A stretch of 64,000 bases of DNA from Trichomonas vaginalis G3 (lineage: Eukaryota > Parabasalia > Trichomonadida > Trichomonadidae), in assembly GCF_026262505.1 (NCBI RefSeq), contig NC_067207.1, forward strand, positions 10,012,082 to 10,076,081, read 5' to 3'. Numbering within the stretch: the first letter of the stretch is position 1; each line of letters opens with the position of its first letter. The position numbers were made by a program, and so were the translations under genes. The notes under the pieces were generated by a model, which was not told where the DNA came from, did no database searches, and saw only the letters and a program-made list of their open reading frames with translations. Of the stretch, positions 1-10,959 are shown piece by piece.

Positions 1-171
1 TAAACAATGATCAACATGAAAAGAAAAAAAATTACATAAAACAATGATCAACATGAAAAGAAAAAGAATTTCATAAAACAATGATTAATATGAAAAGAAA
101 GAGAATTAAATAAAACGATGATAAATATGAGTAGAAATAGAATTATATAAAACAATGATAATAATGAAAAT
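1..171. repeat. Tandem repeat, about 37 bp unit
   Basis: About five imperfect copies of a 37 bp unit built around TAAAACAATGATCAACATGAA. The copies diverge towards the right. The array overlaps the 3' end of the ankyrin-family gene on the minus strand and appears to have replaced its normal downstream ankyrin repeats. It may continue beyond the left edge. Confidence 0.85.
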
Positions 172-960
172 AAAAAGATTATAAAGTTTGTTAATATCTT
201 CTCCATTAGCAATTAAATAAGATGCAACATCATAATTTCCGAAATGCATACATTCGGTTATTGAATTAGGAAATTGTCCTAAATTTGATTTAAGGTACTC
301 AACAATTTCATAGTTTCGATAATTCAATGCTGTATTAATCATGTCACCAAATGATTTACCTTCTTCTATCATTTGCATAAAAATGCTATTATTTCCGCCT
401 TGAACAGCATATTTTTCAGAGTTATCAGTGTATTCAGCTCCTAAATTTTTCAAGTAATTGAAACACAATTCTGATCCGTATTTAATTGCGCAGTCAAGTG
501 GTGTGATATCTTTAATTCTTTTATTGATATCAAGATTTGGGAATTTAGATTTAAGTTCATCAACTTTATCCAATAAAATATAGTATAATGGAGATTCTAT
601 TGAATATTCAAATTCGAAACAATCGCAATATAATAACATTGCTAATTTCTCGTTTTCTGGTTTGATGATACATGAGAATTCGTTTAATATCTTTTTGTAA
701 AGTTCTGCTAATAATTTAATATCTTTAACATGAATTCGTGAAATAACATCAATCAAATAAAGTGACATTTGGATAGATATTTTTTTGTTTGTAATGAATT
801 CTATAATTTGCGAAGATACTTGTAAAATATTATTGGAATTGACACTCCAAATCATTTTTGATGCTTGATTAGGGTATTCAAATACTTCAAATGGCTTAAT
901 GCTACCAAAATCACATCCAATTTCATTTTTAGATTGCGTAGAGTTTAACATGCTTTCCAA
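106..960 (-). CDS. DUF3447-type ankyrin-family protein, C-terminally cut short
   Basis: 284 residues. The segment from about residue 150 (TPLDCAIKYGSELCFNYL, then a KYAVQGGN block, then GNYDVASYLIANGEDIN) is the typical N-terminal domain of the very large trichomonad ankyrin family. Family members normally go on from GEDIN into many ankyrin repeats. Here the frame instead runs into the 37 bp tandem repeat and ends with a hydrophobic tail (LYNLFIFIIIIVLYN) that looks accidental. It is probably a truncated gene rather than a functional short form. Function in the family is unknown; protein-protein binding is assumed from the ankyrin fold. On the gene's own strand, the sequence TTGTCACTTTTTT lies about 20-30 bases upstream of the start. 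Confidence 0.75.
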   Translation of the reverse strand: MESMLNSTQSKNEIGCDFGSIKPFEVFEYPNQASKMIWSVNSNNILQVSSQIIEFITNKKISIQMSLYLIDVISRIHVKDIKLLAELYKKILNEFSCIIKPENEKLAMLLYCDCFEFEYSIESPLYYILLDKVDELKSKFPNLDINKRIKDITPLDCAIKYGSELCFNYLKNLGAEYTDNSEKYAVQGGNNSIFMQMIEEGKSFGDMINTALNYRNYEIVEYLKSNLGQFPNSITECMHFGNYDVASYLIANGEDINKLYNLFIFIIIIVLYNSISTHIYHRFI

Positions 961-1489
961 AAGTTTTGGTTGTGTTGCTTTTTGTGGAAAAAAGTGACAA
1001 TAATACTACATCACCGCCCTAATTATTTATTTACCCCCTAATTTTTCTTCTAGAGATCTTTTTTAGATTCTGATCAATATATGTTATGTTTAAGGCTTCT
1101 CTCCAAGTGAAGTGATCCTCTCAATTTTTAGCATCTTCGAGACCTCTGAGGTACCTAAAAAGCTGGTTTTTACACTTGAAAATGTAATAGACATCATATA
1201 TGATACATATATTTATTATATATCCGTTTTATTTTGAATAAAAGTCTTTTTTTAGGGAAGTTGAAATTATCTTGCATTTTCCGGAAAAATCGATTTTTAG
1301 CAACTTTCGATATTTCAATTCAATGGTCTATAGGCTCTACAATTTCTATATTCCCATTTCATGATTTTGATATTTCTCGGTCAGAATTGCAATTCCAACC
1401 ATGAAAAAAAGAACTTCATTTTTTAACAAATATAAGAAGCTTATAACATATCAAAAGTATTTATCATTTTATTTTTGTCCAACATTGAG

Positions 1490-1557
1490 TTTTAAAATTT
1501 GCTAGCTGACCTTCCCCGTGGACTCCAACCCAATGTGAAGTGACTTTTTTTGCAAAA
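1490..1557. repeat. Diverged repeat, copy 1 (GTGGACTCC..ATGTGAAGTGAC)
   Basis: A TTTTAAAATTTGCT block is followed by GTGGACTCCAACC and ATGTGAAGTGACTTTTTTT. The same order recurs at 2,832-2,892 in the same orientation. The core ATGTGAAGTGA resembles the terminal repeat of the 33.84 kb hairpin element (GCCATGTGAGGTGA), so it may be a relic of a related end. Confidence 0.55.
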
Positions 1558-2831
1558 TAATAATAAAAATGAAATGCTCATATATTGACAATGTCGAAAC
1601 AAATATTATCTCAAAATCCTGATTTTGAATTTACAATAATCAAAACTAAAAATGGATTTCGATCCAAACAAGTTTTCTAAAAATGAACTACTAGATATAA
1701 TCTATATTCTATAAACTCAACGACTGTATATCTTTCAAATTAAATCCATTGAATAAACTTTAGCATAGAACGTACACAACACGTAAGAGAGAAATGATTT
1801 ATTTCATGAATCAAATACTTTTCAATAGGAATGTATAATGTTTTGTTTACTCATTTTGATATATTTTTTCAAAATACTGTAAGTTTAGCTGTTTATGTGC
1901 AAGATATGTTTCTGCAAGTAGTGATAAAGAAATTGAATATAGTTTTTATTCGTGATTTGCCTAAGTTTAATAAATTATAATATAAGAATAACTGGTGCTA
2001 ATAACATAGTGTGCAAATGGTGTAAATTTTGATAATATGTCATTTACATCTGTTTGCGAAAAGCAATTTGCATGAATGATGAAATCAAATATACGAATTT
2101 GAGTATTTCGATGTTTTTTGAAGTGCAGATAGCAGTTGATAGACAACTAAAACGATCTAAAGGTGTTGGGATTTTCCAAATTTTTCATGTTTTAGAAAAA
2201 ATGCAATTAAAGTTATAGAATTTGTAAACGTATTTTAAAACATCAATATTTTTTGGAAAAAATAGAAGTTAAAATCTTTTTGCAGACTTACTACGACTTT
2301 ATTTTTAAATTCTATCACTGCAATATAACAAAATTTTATGTCTTATAATAGGTTTATATTGTAAGTTTGTCGAAATTTCTATTATTCAATAATAGGTATT
2401 TCTTATTCGAAATTTGACTGAAAAAAAATATGTTCATAATAGCTTAACTTAGAGGTTAATGCATAAAATATTCTAGTATCTTTATTTCTTCAAGTTATCA
2501 AATTTAATTTTAGCTCATTTCTTAAAACACTCAATCACTTTTATCCAGAATAGTAAACATTCAAAAATTAGTATAAATGATGATAAATTTAGATGTTTAT
2601 TTGTATTACAGCTGGAATTTGATTTAATTTTTGGTGTATATGCGAGAGGTAAGCAAGTCATGTTAGAGTTCCCCTTTTTTATAACACGTTTTTATCCTTT
2701 ATATTTGACAGTTTTCGTTTTGATCTCCAATAATATTTTATTAAAATAATTTTTCTTCTATTTCCTGTGTATAGTACCTTTACGATAAATTAAAAGTATT
2801 GGCCGTCTCATTTTTCTTTTAAAACAATTTT

Positions 2832-2892
2832 GAAATTTTTGCTGGATCAACTTGAGTGTGGACTCCGAGCCATGTGAAGTGACTTTTTTTGG
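2832..2892. repeat. Diverged repeat, copy 2 (GTGGACTCC..ATGTGAAGTGAC)
   Basis: Second copy of the motif at 1,490-1,557, about 1.34 kb away and in the same orientation. It reads GTGGACTCCGAGCC then ATGTGAAGTGACTTTTTTT. GCCATGTGA-GTGA matches the hairpin-element terminus more closely than copy 1 does. Confidence 0.55.
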
Positions 2893-3481
2893 ATTTCTTT
2901 AACGATAATGGAATCTATATATTACAGCGATATTAAAATAAATACTATTTTTTATAATGATATCCAAAGTTCAATATTCAGATTAATGCTTCATATTTTC
3001 AATCAATTCATGTAATATTCTATATAAACACAATTTAGAATTATATATATTATCACGCTGCAATATAATTTTCATTGTATGAAAAAAATTATAAGATATG
3101 AGAACAATTAATTATATTTTGATGGGCAGAACTTATTGACTTGGGAATTATTCAGCATACCAAGGCTGTCAACACTAAAAATATTCAAAAATCTCAAAGT
3201 TAAGTAAAAAAACAAATATCATTGTCATTAATCTCATATTTCCTATTCCAAATATTTACATTTTCTTAATACTTAACTTAAATAAACGTTTATAGGTCCA
3301 GATTAATAGGATATAATAATTTTGTAAATTTTTTGATTATTCTTGCTAGATTTGTCTTTAAGAGTATATTAATCGAGATAAACTAACAGTACATATTATA
3401 ATATCGTAAGAAGATTACAGGTATATCGCATAAATTTTCGTAATTGAGAATTGATTGCGAAGAAAAAATTAGAATCTGGCA

Positions 3482-3760
3482 TTGAAATTAAGGATTTATT
3501 GTGTCCTTGGGAGGGTGATTCGAATGAGCTCAAGTTGTATTTTTTCAAAAAAATTTTGTTCTCGAGATGAAAAAATCATTCGCTCGCGAGAAAATGTGAA
3601 GTCAAACGACGATACAGCTGTTTGGCCGGAGAGAAGCCTTAAGGGTGCCCAGGCGACAATATGTAAACTACTCAAAATTAACCTTAAACATGTTGCAATG
3701 TATGGAATGAAAAGTTTCGAAGCATCCAATATATTAACCTTAAAAGTGCTTTTCTGAGGG
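3482..3760. other. GC-richer island, nature unknown
   Basis: Less AT-rich than everything around it. It is open on both strands (91 residues plus, 77 residues minus), but neither translation resembles a known protein. It could be a structured RNA gene or a remnant; I cannot assign it to a known RNA family by eye. Confidence 0.3.
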
Positions 3761-3764
3761 TGAC

Positions 3765-3950
3765 TTATCGTTTCCCCGCACCCTTAGGTTTATTCATAAA
3801 AATATCAATTCTATCATATATGTATTCCTCCAAAGTTCTTTCAATTTCATAGAAAATAATGTGAATGCTTGTAATGTTCCGTATATAGTATTTGGAAACA
3901 CCAATTATGCCCAATGGCATCCAAATAGCATACCAATCATATAATTTCAT
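3765..3950 (-). CDS. Small hypothetical protein, 61 residues
   Basis: Starts MKLYDWYAIWMPLGIIG and ends in a basic tail (KPKGAGKR). The first half is hydrophobic enough for one membrane segment. It lies just downstream of the phosphatase gene on the same strand, with 65 bases between. I do not recognise it. It may be a genuine small gene, a fragment of a larger membrane protein, or chance. Confidence 0.3.
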   Translation of the reverse strand: MKLYDWYAIWMPLGIIGVSKYYIRNITSIHIIFYEIERTLEEYIYDRIDIFMNKPKGAGKR

Positions 3951-4015
3951 TCCGACAAAATGATTAAAAAATTAATTTGAAATTAAGAAGAAAAAACAAC
4001 AACAACAACAATTTT

Positions 4016-5287
4016 TTAGTGAGGAAGACTTAAGCGTCTTTTCTTTCCAGAAGCTGCACGAGGAAGCATTGCTCCACTGTATTCATTCGCTCTACAGTGA
4101 GTTCTAGATAAAACTAAACTTGCGGTACTAGCAAAACTCTTATCCGAATAAATCGGAAGAGAAAGTTGTGAAGTAATCCCTGAAGCGCGTTTAGACATTC
4201 GAGGTAATTCTGTTTTTTCTCGGTCAGGAGTTCGAATTGGACGAGCGCAAATTGAGCTACCTGCTGATAGTAATGACTTCGAGTTAGCCATTATAACGTG
4301 GGAGTCTGTTGTAGAAACAAATATGGCGGTTTGTCTGAAAATATATTTAATTGGAGGGAAAACATGAGGAGTGAGGACAGACCCGTTATTAGTAACATGT
4401 AAAACGCCTGATTTGTTGTTTCCGTAATTACAATAATTGGAAGCGCCGAAAACAGTTATTGAATTTCCGTCAAGCATCTTTTTAATACCTCCTTCGCATG
4501 GTTCATGGCCTCGGACAAGCTTTTCTAAGTTTTGAGAAGTTAAAAATTGAACTAAAGCTTTCTTTCCGAAAAAGTATCCAACTCCACGAGTTGAAGGTAT
4601 AAATCCATCATCTACGTCTTCTTTTGGATCACTCCATACAGCGCTGATGACTGGATCAAAGTCGTAATTAATTAAAGGACGTCCGACGTTTTCAAGCTGA
4701 GAAATACTTGTAAAACCCGCGCCAATGCCGCCATGGACACATAAGATCTTGTTGAAAACAACGGCGGCTAATGGCATATATGCAAATGCGTTAGCAAAAC
4801 TGAAAGTTACTGTAGAATTATGATATGTTTCTTCAACTTGGTTTGCAAATCCATCGTATTGGAACATAGCGAGGAATTCATGATTACCACGAACAATATG
4901 AACATGCTTCGGGTACATAGCTTTAAGAACGAAAACAAGGGTTATAGTTTCTATGCTAAACTCACCTCTGTCAACTAAATCACCGAGAAAAATATAGTGT
5001 ATTGTTGGCGGTAAACCGAATTTTCTTAAAACTCTAAATAAATCAAGGATATGACCATGCAAATCTCCTAATATAACACAATTTTCGTTAATTCTGAGCA
5101 CTACTGGTTCTTGTTCAAACAATTCTTTTACTCCTCTACATAGATCAATTAAAAATTCGATTGGCGGCTGCGGAAGAACTAGACGAGAACTTCCAATCTC
5201 GTACATTGTTACATCAATTGCCCATAAATCTTGATATTTATGTAATAACTGTTGAATCTGTTGCATCTTTGGTTGAGGAAAATTCAT
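4016..5287 (-). CDS. PPP-family serine/threonine protein phosphatase
   Basis: 423 residues. All catalytic blocks of the PP1/PP2A/calcineurin family are present: GDLHGH at 74-79, GDLVDRG at 102-108, RGNHE at 133-137, HGG at 185-187, WSDP at 218-221 and RGHE at 259-262. These bind two metal ions and hydrolyse phosphoserine and phosphothreonine. The block that is usually SAPNYC reads GASNYC (281-286). The catalytic domain ends near 310. It is followed by a tail of about 110 residues rich in Ser and Arg, ending KKRRLSLPH, which may be regulatory. The stop lies within TAAAA, as expected for trichomonad polyadenylation signals that overlap the stop. The next gene upstream is divergent (6,166). The subfamily is not certain. 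Confidence 0.92.
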   Translation of the reverse strand: MNFPQPKMQQIQQLLHKYQDLWAIDVTMYEIGSSRLVLPQPPIEFLIDLCRGVKELFEQEPVVLRINENCVILGDLHGHILDLFRVLRKFGLPPTIHYIFLGDLVDRGEFSIETITLVFVLKAMYPKHVHIVRGNHEFLAMFQYDGFANQVEETYHNSTVTFSFANAFAYMPLAAVVFNKILCVHGGIGAGFTSISQLENVGRPLINYDFDPVISAVWSDPKEDVDDGFIPSTRGVGYFFGKKALVQFLTSQNLEKLVRGHEPCEGGIKKMLDGNSITVFGASNYCNYGNNKSGVLHVTNNGSVLTPHVFPPIKYIFRQTAIFVSTTDSHVIMANSKSLLSAGSSICARPIRTPDREKTELPRMSKRASGITSQLSLPIYSDKSFASTASLVLSRTHCRANEYSGAMLPRAASGKKRRLSLPH

Positions 5288-6165
5288 TTATCAAATTTAG
5301 TAAAAGTTTACAAAATTAAAATCTTTAAAGATTTCCATTATTTTGGATGAGCACAACGAATACTTTTAAATTATTTTTATCACTTGAAATTTTGTTCGTT
5401 GTGGTGATCAAAAAAATTTGACAAAAATATAATAATCGTATACAATCATAATCAAGATAAAATTAAATCTGAAATCCAAGTTGCTGTTGGTTTGTCATTT
5501 GAGGTAGGAAGATTGAGCAGTTTATTGAGAGTGAAATCATATCTTTTCAAGCCGATTAAAGCTAATCCAGTATTATTCAAACACTCCCGATGATAATACT
5601 TTTCTTATTTGTTATTGTGCTTTCACTATAAAAAAATTTTGAATTAATTCTGTTATATGCGTTTATTGGGCTTTAAATCTAGATATCATTTGTATATCAT
5701 ATGCTTAGATCGATAATACATCAGTAGGCAAATGTTATACATTTTCAAATTGAATTGAAATGGTTTTATAAATAACGAATGCTCACTGTACTTTGATTAA
5801 AAACAGGAAGCTTAGAAAGAAAAAGTAAAGAAAGGAAACAACGAAAACTAGCTTCATTGAAATAATATAAGATAACTAGCCTTGTTAGGTGATAAAAGTA
5901 TAGCTTCATTATGTATATGGCTATCATATCAGATATTACAATTACTTTGACCGAAAATATAAACAATTTAGTAATTTGAGTCTAAATCTAAATCTGCGGG
6001 TTGTAATTCTTATGTTAACTTCCTATCAATCTCTACTCATCAAACTAGCTCATTATTGTTGCATTACTCAAGTCAATACAATATGTTTGTTGTTTTGGCG
6101 CCAAATAAAAATTGACATTTCCCGTTTACTAAAAATATTCTGAAAAAAGTGACGAAAAGTACAAA
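5288..6165. other. Divergent intergenic region
   Basis: Separates the phosphatase (minus) from the coiled-coil gene (plus). AT-rich and without a credible gene. It must carry both promoters; the only motif I can point to is GAAAAAAGTGAC at 6,142-6,153. Confidence 0.6.
6142..6153 (+). promoter_or_regulatory. AAAAGTGAC motif before a start codon
   Basis: GAAAAAAGTGAC ends 12 bases before the ATG at 6,166. A near-identical block sits directly before the ATG at 23,631. The position suggests a core promoter or initiator, but this is inference from two genes. Confidence 0.35.
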
Positions 6166-9100
6166 ATGAGTAAACCGTCTCCAAACTCACCCTCAAATCA
6201 AGAGGGATCATTTGGAAGCGGTCGTTCATCCGGAGCTTCTCCAAGCTCTGGAAAAAATTCATCATTTAATGCATCAAATTCCGATTTAAGCATGACTGAA
6301 AACGATTTCCAGATTAGGCTTCAAATATTGCAAAAGAAACATGAAAAAGAAATTGCTGCATTAACAAATGACTTAAATCTTTCAAGAGAAGAAAACATTG
6401 AAAAATCAACAAAAATCCATCAACTAGAGAATGAAAGAGATTCAAAAATTCAAGAACAGCAGCGCATAAATTCCGAGCTTGCTCGTAAAAACATACAGCT
6501 TTCGACGCAAATTGAATCTTTTCTTGCAATGCTTTCTTCAAAGACCGGAGAAGACATCCAGTCTCTTAAAGATGCATCACTTGTTATTAGCAACATAATT
6601 GCTCAATCCGGTTCAACAAGTGATTCCCTTGCAAGCATCCAACAGGTAAATAGCGAAATGGGCGAAACTCTTGCCGCATTTCAAGCCAAATTACAAGAAC
6701 TCAAGAGCGAAAATAAGGCATTACGCGCTTCTCTTAAGAAAGCTTCCTCTCAATTAGATCTTGCTCAAGGAAATGAAGATATAATTCAACCATATACCCA
6801 AAAGATCGAAGAATTACAGCGCAAAGCACAACTAGATTTAGAGAATTACCAAGAAGATATCGAAGAGCGTGATTCCAAGATCGAAAGCCTTAAAAAACAA
6901 GTTCAAACTCTCAGAAACCAGCTTCAGTACGATCAAGACGTCCAATCAGACAACTCCAAGCAATTACAAGAGACTCAAATGACCCTTCTCCAAGAAAAAC
7001 TACAAATGGCCAACGATGAATTAAGTCGCAAGCAAAAAGAAAGCCAAACATTACAAGAAAACCTTACCAAGTCAGAATCTATTATTGCTGATCTCCAAAA
7101 GAAGGTTGATGATCTACAAAACGAGCTTTCTGACCGCGATGATTTTATTTCTCAAACAAACGCCCAAACAGACGATCTCAAGAAGAAGAAAGACATTGCA
7201 CGCGAAGCTCTTAAGACATTTGAAGCAGAATTAGCTTCATCACGTACCAGAATCCAAGAATTAGAATTACATCTTTCAATGTCCCAAGAAACCATCAAAT
7301 CTCTTCAATCCAACAAAGGAATCGAAGATACACGCAACAAATACGTCGCCAGCTGCGATACAGTTGCCACGCAAGAAGCAAAACTTCTCAGGGAATCCCT
7401 TGAAAGTTTGGAAGAAGTTTTGAAGACACAAAGGCAAGAAATCACTTCCTTAACCAAGCAAAGGACGGAACTCATCTCCAGCCTCATTTCCGCAGGCCAA
7501 GCGATCGAAAAAGCTGAAAAATTAACATCCGAAAAGAACCAAATTATTTCGAACCTCAAAATGAATCTAAAAGAAGTTTCTCAAGACGACAGGCTTGCCA
7601 AAGAAAACGAAGAGTTCTCAGTAGCGTTCGATAACATCCTCGAACTAATTCCGACAGATTTGGTCGATTATGTCACTTCACTTCACACTTTTTCACCTCC
7701 AGAAATTCTGACAAAAGTGGTCGATGCTTTGGTCCATCATAAAAGTGACAGTTTACAAAACGATGATTCGAACTTAGAGCACAGGTATATCAGTATGTTA
7801 TCGCACATGAAGAACCTGATAAACTTACTTAAGAAACTTACTAAAACAACTGGTCCAAGTACAGAAGAAAGACAGTTTATGTTGAGACAATGTGCAATTG
7901 TCGGAAGATATTTAGATGAAGAAAGTTATATGTTACCAAATGAAGAGTTCTCGAGATGCTCTTTATTCGATCCACATGAAGTTAATGATCCTGAAAAGAT
8001 GTTGAAGATTTTCTTCGATTTCGTTGATGAAGATAAAATCGACCAAACTCCTTTCAGAGAACTTTTCACTTTGTTTAGCTGTTTGATACAAGTCAATGTT
8101 ATGTTGATGAGCAGCTCTGATGAACTCAGAAAGGTAGCAGCAAAGTTCGCAGCTCAAAAGACATTTAACATGGAGTTGAAATCAAAGAACAAAGAACTGG
8201 AAGAGAAATTGGAAATTGCTGGCCAAGAAAGAATTCTTTTGACACCTGTTTTGTCAAAATTCCTCGCGAAAGTTCCACAAGAATTCGGAGATTTGGTTAG
8301 AGAATTCTGCGAAGTGATGAAGGACGGACCACTGTCAACAGCTGAAGGACAGAGATTGAAGAGCGAAATAGAAGAAGCCAAATTGGAATTAAAGAATACG
8401 AAACAGAAATATGAAGAAGAAATTGAAAAGTTACAAAAAGAAAAGAAAGAATTCTGTCAAAAAGCAATGGAAATCACTCAACAAACAGATAAAGAAATCC
8501 ATCAAATGGCACAAGAATTCAATGCCCAAATCGATGAGATTTCTACACAATTGCAAAATGCTAAAACAGAAAGAGATACAATGATAAATGAACTCGAACA
8601 AACTAAAAAGAGACATAATGATGACATGGAAAATAAGAAACAAGAAATTGGAGAATTCCAACATAGATTGGATGATGCAATCTCAAGGATTAAAGCAACA
8701 CAGAAAGAACTAGAAGACGCAAAAGTTGACGCAATTAAAGCAAGAAACGACAAAGAGACAATAACTAAAAACGCTCAACAAGACATTGCAAATTTGTATT
8801 CCCAGTTGCAAAAAGAAAAACAAAGAAAATTGAGATTGAAAGAAAAACTGCAAAACATCGAAGAAAACAACGTCAAAATCATAAACGACGTTCAACAAAG
8901 AGCTGATTCCCTTGCAAACCAGTACGGAACATCTTTGCAAAGACTGCAGGCTGAATTGGATTCAGAAAGAAGTAAAAATAAGGAATTGACAGAAAAAGTG
9001 ACACAATTAAATCCAATAATTGAAGACAGCCTTAAACAATTATCTCAATCGAGAGCAGCCGAGAAGATGGCAAACTTGAGAGCAGAAGATAGCAAAGCAG

Positions 9101-9888
9101 CATTGGAACAGGAGAGAATTAACAACCAAGCGAAGATTAGAACAATTTTGTCAACAAATGAAGCGAAACACAAACAAATTGTTGATGAAATGAAGGCAAA
9201 CTTCAATAAAGTGAAGATGGCCGTTGCACTCGTTACTTCCATTGACTACAACAAGTACAATGACAGAGAATTTGCTGAAAATTCCCAGAAAATTTTGTCA
9301 GAAACTTTCCAAAGCAGAGATTCAGTCATTGCAAGAGATGCTTTCAATTTGAGGAGATCTCTCGCATTGCCTGATGATGAGAACTTGTCTGACTTGTTCA
9401 AGGCAATGCAGAACGAGTTGTTCACTGCTGATGAAAGAGCTAAAAAGACTGAACAGAATTTGTCAGATTTGACAAAGAAATCCGATACAGTTTCGAGAGA
9501 AAACAAGAGATTGGAGAAGTCAAGAGAAGAACTACTTGAATGGATAAGATGGGGCAAATCTATATTCAGGCAGATCTCAGATGTTGACGTCGCAAGTACA
9601 GCAACTCCAAGCGAAATCAGATTTTTGCTTGAAGAAAGATTGTTGTCGTCATTTAATTACACGAATATCTGCAGGAAACTGGATTTGTTGAGGACACAGA
9701 AGAGTTTGTTAGCAAACGGAAAGACATTCTTGGCAACAAAGAATTCTCTTGTAAAATCAATAAGACCAATCATTGTTTCTACTGTTTTCTGCAGGATTTT
9801 GCAGGGAATGAGTTGCTGCGTTCCAGCTCAATTCTCTGTTCCAAAACCTGAGAAACCTGGAAAGAAGAGTGTAGTTCCTGTAGAGTAA
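6166..9888 (+). CDS. Large coiled-coil protein, 1,240 residues
   Basis: Residues 1-40 are a Ser/Gly/Asn-rich disordered head. Long heptad-type coiled coils follow at about 45-470 and 680-1,040, full of Glu, Lys, Gln and Leu. They are separated by a more globular stretch (about 480-670, including LIPTDLVDYVTSLHTFSPPE). A second non-coiled region follows from about 1,045, with a cysteine-containing end (SCCVPAQFSVPKPEKPGKK). This layout is typical of trichomonad structural or cytoskeletal proteins (golgin, centrosomin or SMC-like by shape only). I see no motor, kinase or nucleotide-binding motif, so the role is unknown. The ATG is supported by the AAAAGTGAC block just before it. Confidence 0.9.
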   Translation: MSKPSPNSPSNQEGSFGSGRSSGASPSSGKNSSFNASNSDLSMTENDFQIRLQILQKKHEKEIAALTNDLNLSREENIEKSTKIHQLENERDSKIQEQQRINSELARKNIQLSTQIESFLAMLSSKTGEDIQSLKDASLVISNIIAQSGSTSDSLASIQQVNSEMGETLAAFQAKLQELKSENKALRASLKKASSQLDLAQGNEDIIQPYTQKIEELQRKAQLDLENYQEDIEERDSKIESLKKQVQTLRNQLQYDQDVQSDNSKQLQETQMTLLQEKLQMANDELSRKQKESQTLQENLTKSESIIADLQKKVDDLQNELSDRDDFISQTNAQTDDLKKKKDIAREALKTFEAELASSRTRIQELELHLSMSQETIKSLQSNKGIEDTRNKYVASCDTVATQEAKLLRESLESLEEVLKTQRQEITSLTKQRTELISSLISAGQAIEKAEKLTSEKNQIISNLKMNLKEVSQDDRLAKENEEFSVAFDNILELIPTDLVDYVTSLHTFSPPEILTKVVDALVHHKSDSLQNDDSNLEHRYISMLSHMKNLINLLKKLTKTTGPSTEERQFMLRQCAIVGRYLDEESYMLPNEEFSRCSLFDPHEVNDPEKMLKIFFDFVDEDKIDQTPFRELFTLFSCLIQVNVMLMSSSDELRKVAAKFAAQKTFNMELKSKNKELEEKLEIAGQERILLTPVLSKFLAKVPQEFGDLVREFCEVMKDGPLSTAEGQRLKSEIEEAKLELKNTKQKYEEEIEKLQKEKKEFCQKAMEITQQTDKEIHQMAQEFNAQIDEISTQLQNAKTERDTMINELEQTKKRHNDDMENKKQEIGEFQHRLDDAISRIKATQKELEDAKVDAIKARNDKETITKNAQQDIANLYSQLQKEKQRKLRLKEKLQNIEENNVKIINDVQQRADSLANQYGTSLQRLQAELDSERSKNKELTEKVTQLNPIIEDSLKQLSQSRAAEKMANLRAEDSKAALEQERINNQAKIRTILSTNEAKHKQIVDEMKANFNKVKMAVALVTSIDYNKYNDREFAENSQKILSETFQSRDSVIARDAFNLRRSLALPDDENLSDLFKAMQNELFTADERAKKTEQNLSDLTKKSDTVSRENKRLEKSREELLEWIRWGKSIFRQISDVDVASTATPSEIRFLLEERLLSSFNYTNICRKLDLLRTQKSLLANGKTFLATKNSLVKSIRPIIVSTVFCRILQGMSCCVPAQFSVPKPEKPGKKSVVPVE

Positions 9889-10945
9889 TATTAGATTTAT
9901 TTTATGTTTATTTTTTATTTATTGTTTATGTTAGAAAATATTATCTTTTTAGAATATTTTTTTAAGATAATAAAAAACTCACTTTTATTTTATTTGCTTT
10001 TTATATTTCGAGAGTGTAGATTTATTGATAAATAAAGGTAACTAAACTCCTTTCGCCGATCCGATTTGCTCCATATTTAAAATATAGCTTGCATATGTAG
10101 AAGAAAAGCTAATTTTGAAGTACGCCCGAAATCCACCAACAGGATTTCGAGCTACTAAAAAGGTACTTTTAAATGTGATTTTTTTTTATAAATAATTAAA
10201 TTTATTTTAAGATCAGACTAAAAACTAATTTTATGGAAAATCTATATCGACAAATTTATTACTTATTGGGTATATAGATTTTTTGATTATGGCGATTATG
10301 TCTGATATGCTTCCAATAAGCCAAAACACATTTCATACTGATTTCTATAAAAGGTATCTTTATTATAGAAGTGTAAGCTATATCTGTTTGTTTTTTTATT
10401 ATAACAAATTCAAAATTCTCTTATAAGGACTAGATGAAATCTGTATTATTAAATCATTAGCTAAATGAAGGTTCAAATAGAAAGTAAATATCAATTTATA
10501 TGATACTGAAACCAAATAGTTCTTTTAATAAAAGATAACACGCTGAAAATTATTGAGTATTTGCAAATCTCAAAAATCTATTGGTGAATTTGGCTCAACT
10601 TTTAAAATTATAACATCCATATCAAATCATAAAAGCAGACAAAAATTAAAGCCAAACCTATCGGCCAATTTTTTTTTGATATTTTGATTTTTGAGGTATA
10701 CTTTTAAAAGTGGATTTAAAGCACTGATGAAAAAACATTAACTTCTGTCGTTATGATTATTGATTTAGACAATAATGATTTTAATCTTTGATTATCAAAA
10801 CACTAAAGTCATTTTTTTAACATTTGCTTGGTAGCATTAACTCAAGTCTAAAGTACTATTTTATGTGGCACTCTTAGAATTTTTGTATTCATTGTACACG
10901 CTGAAATAGTACCATTAAAGTTATGGCGGACTTTCAAAAAATAGT
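9889..10945. other. AT-rich intergenic stretch with one ankyrin-gene scrap
   Basis: No gene. At about 10,006-10,037 a short stretch (TTTCGAGAGTGTAGATTTAT and following) matches the ankyrin fragment at 11,035-11,065, so this gap holds at least one scrap of ankyrin-gene sequence. Confidence 0.5.
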
Positions 10946-10959
10946 TTGGTCACCATTTT

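Larger units (their letters stand above)
961..3481. other. Long AT-rich stretch without a recognised gene
   Basis: About 2.5 kb with no convincing reading frame on either strand. It contains two diverged direct copies of a short motif (listed separately) and otherwise only low-complexity AT-rich sequence. Confidence 0.7.

Noticed and set aside
8431-9557. Minus-strand frames within the large coiled-coil gene
   Set aside because: Antisense shadows rich in Phe/Leu/Ser, the usual mirror of Lys/Glu/Arg-rich coding.
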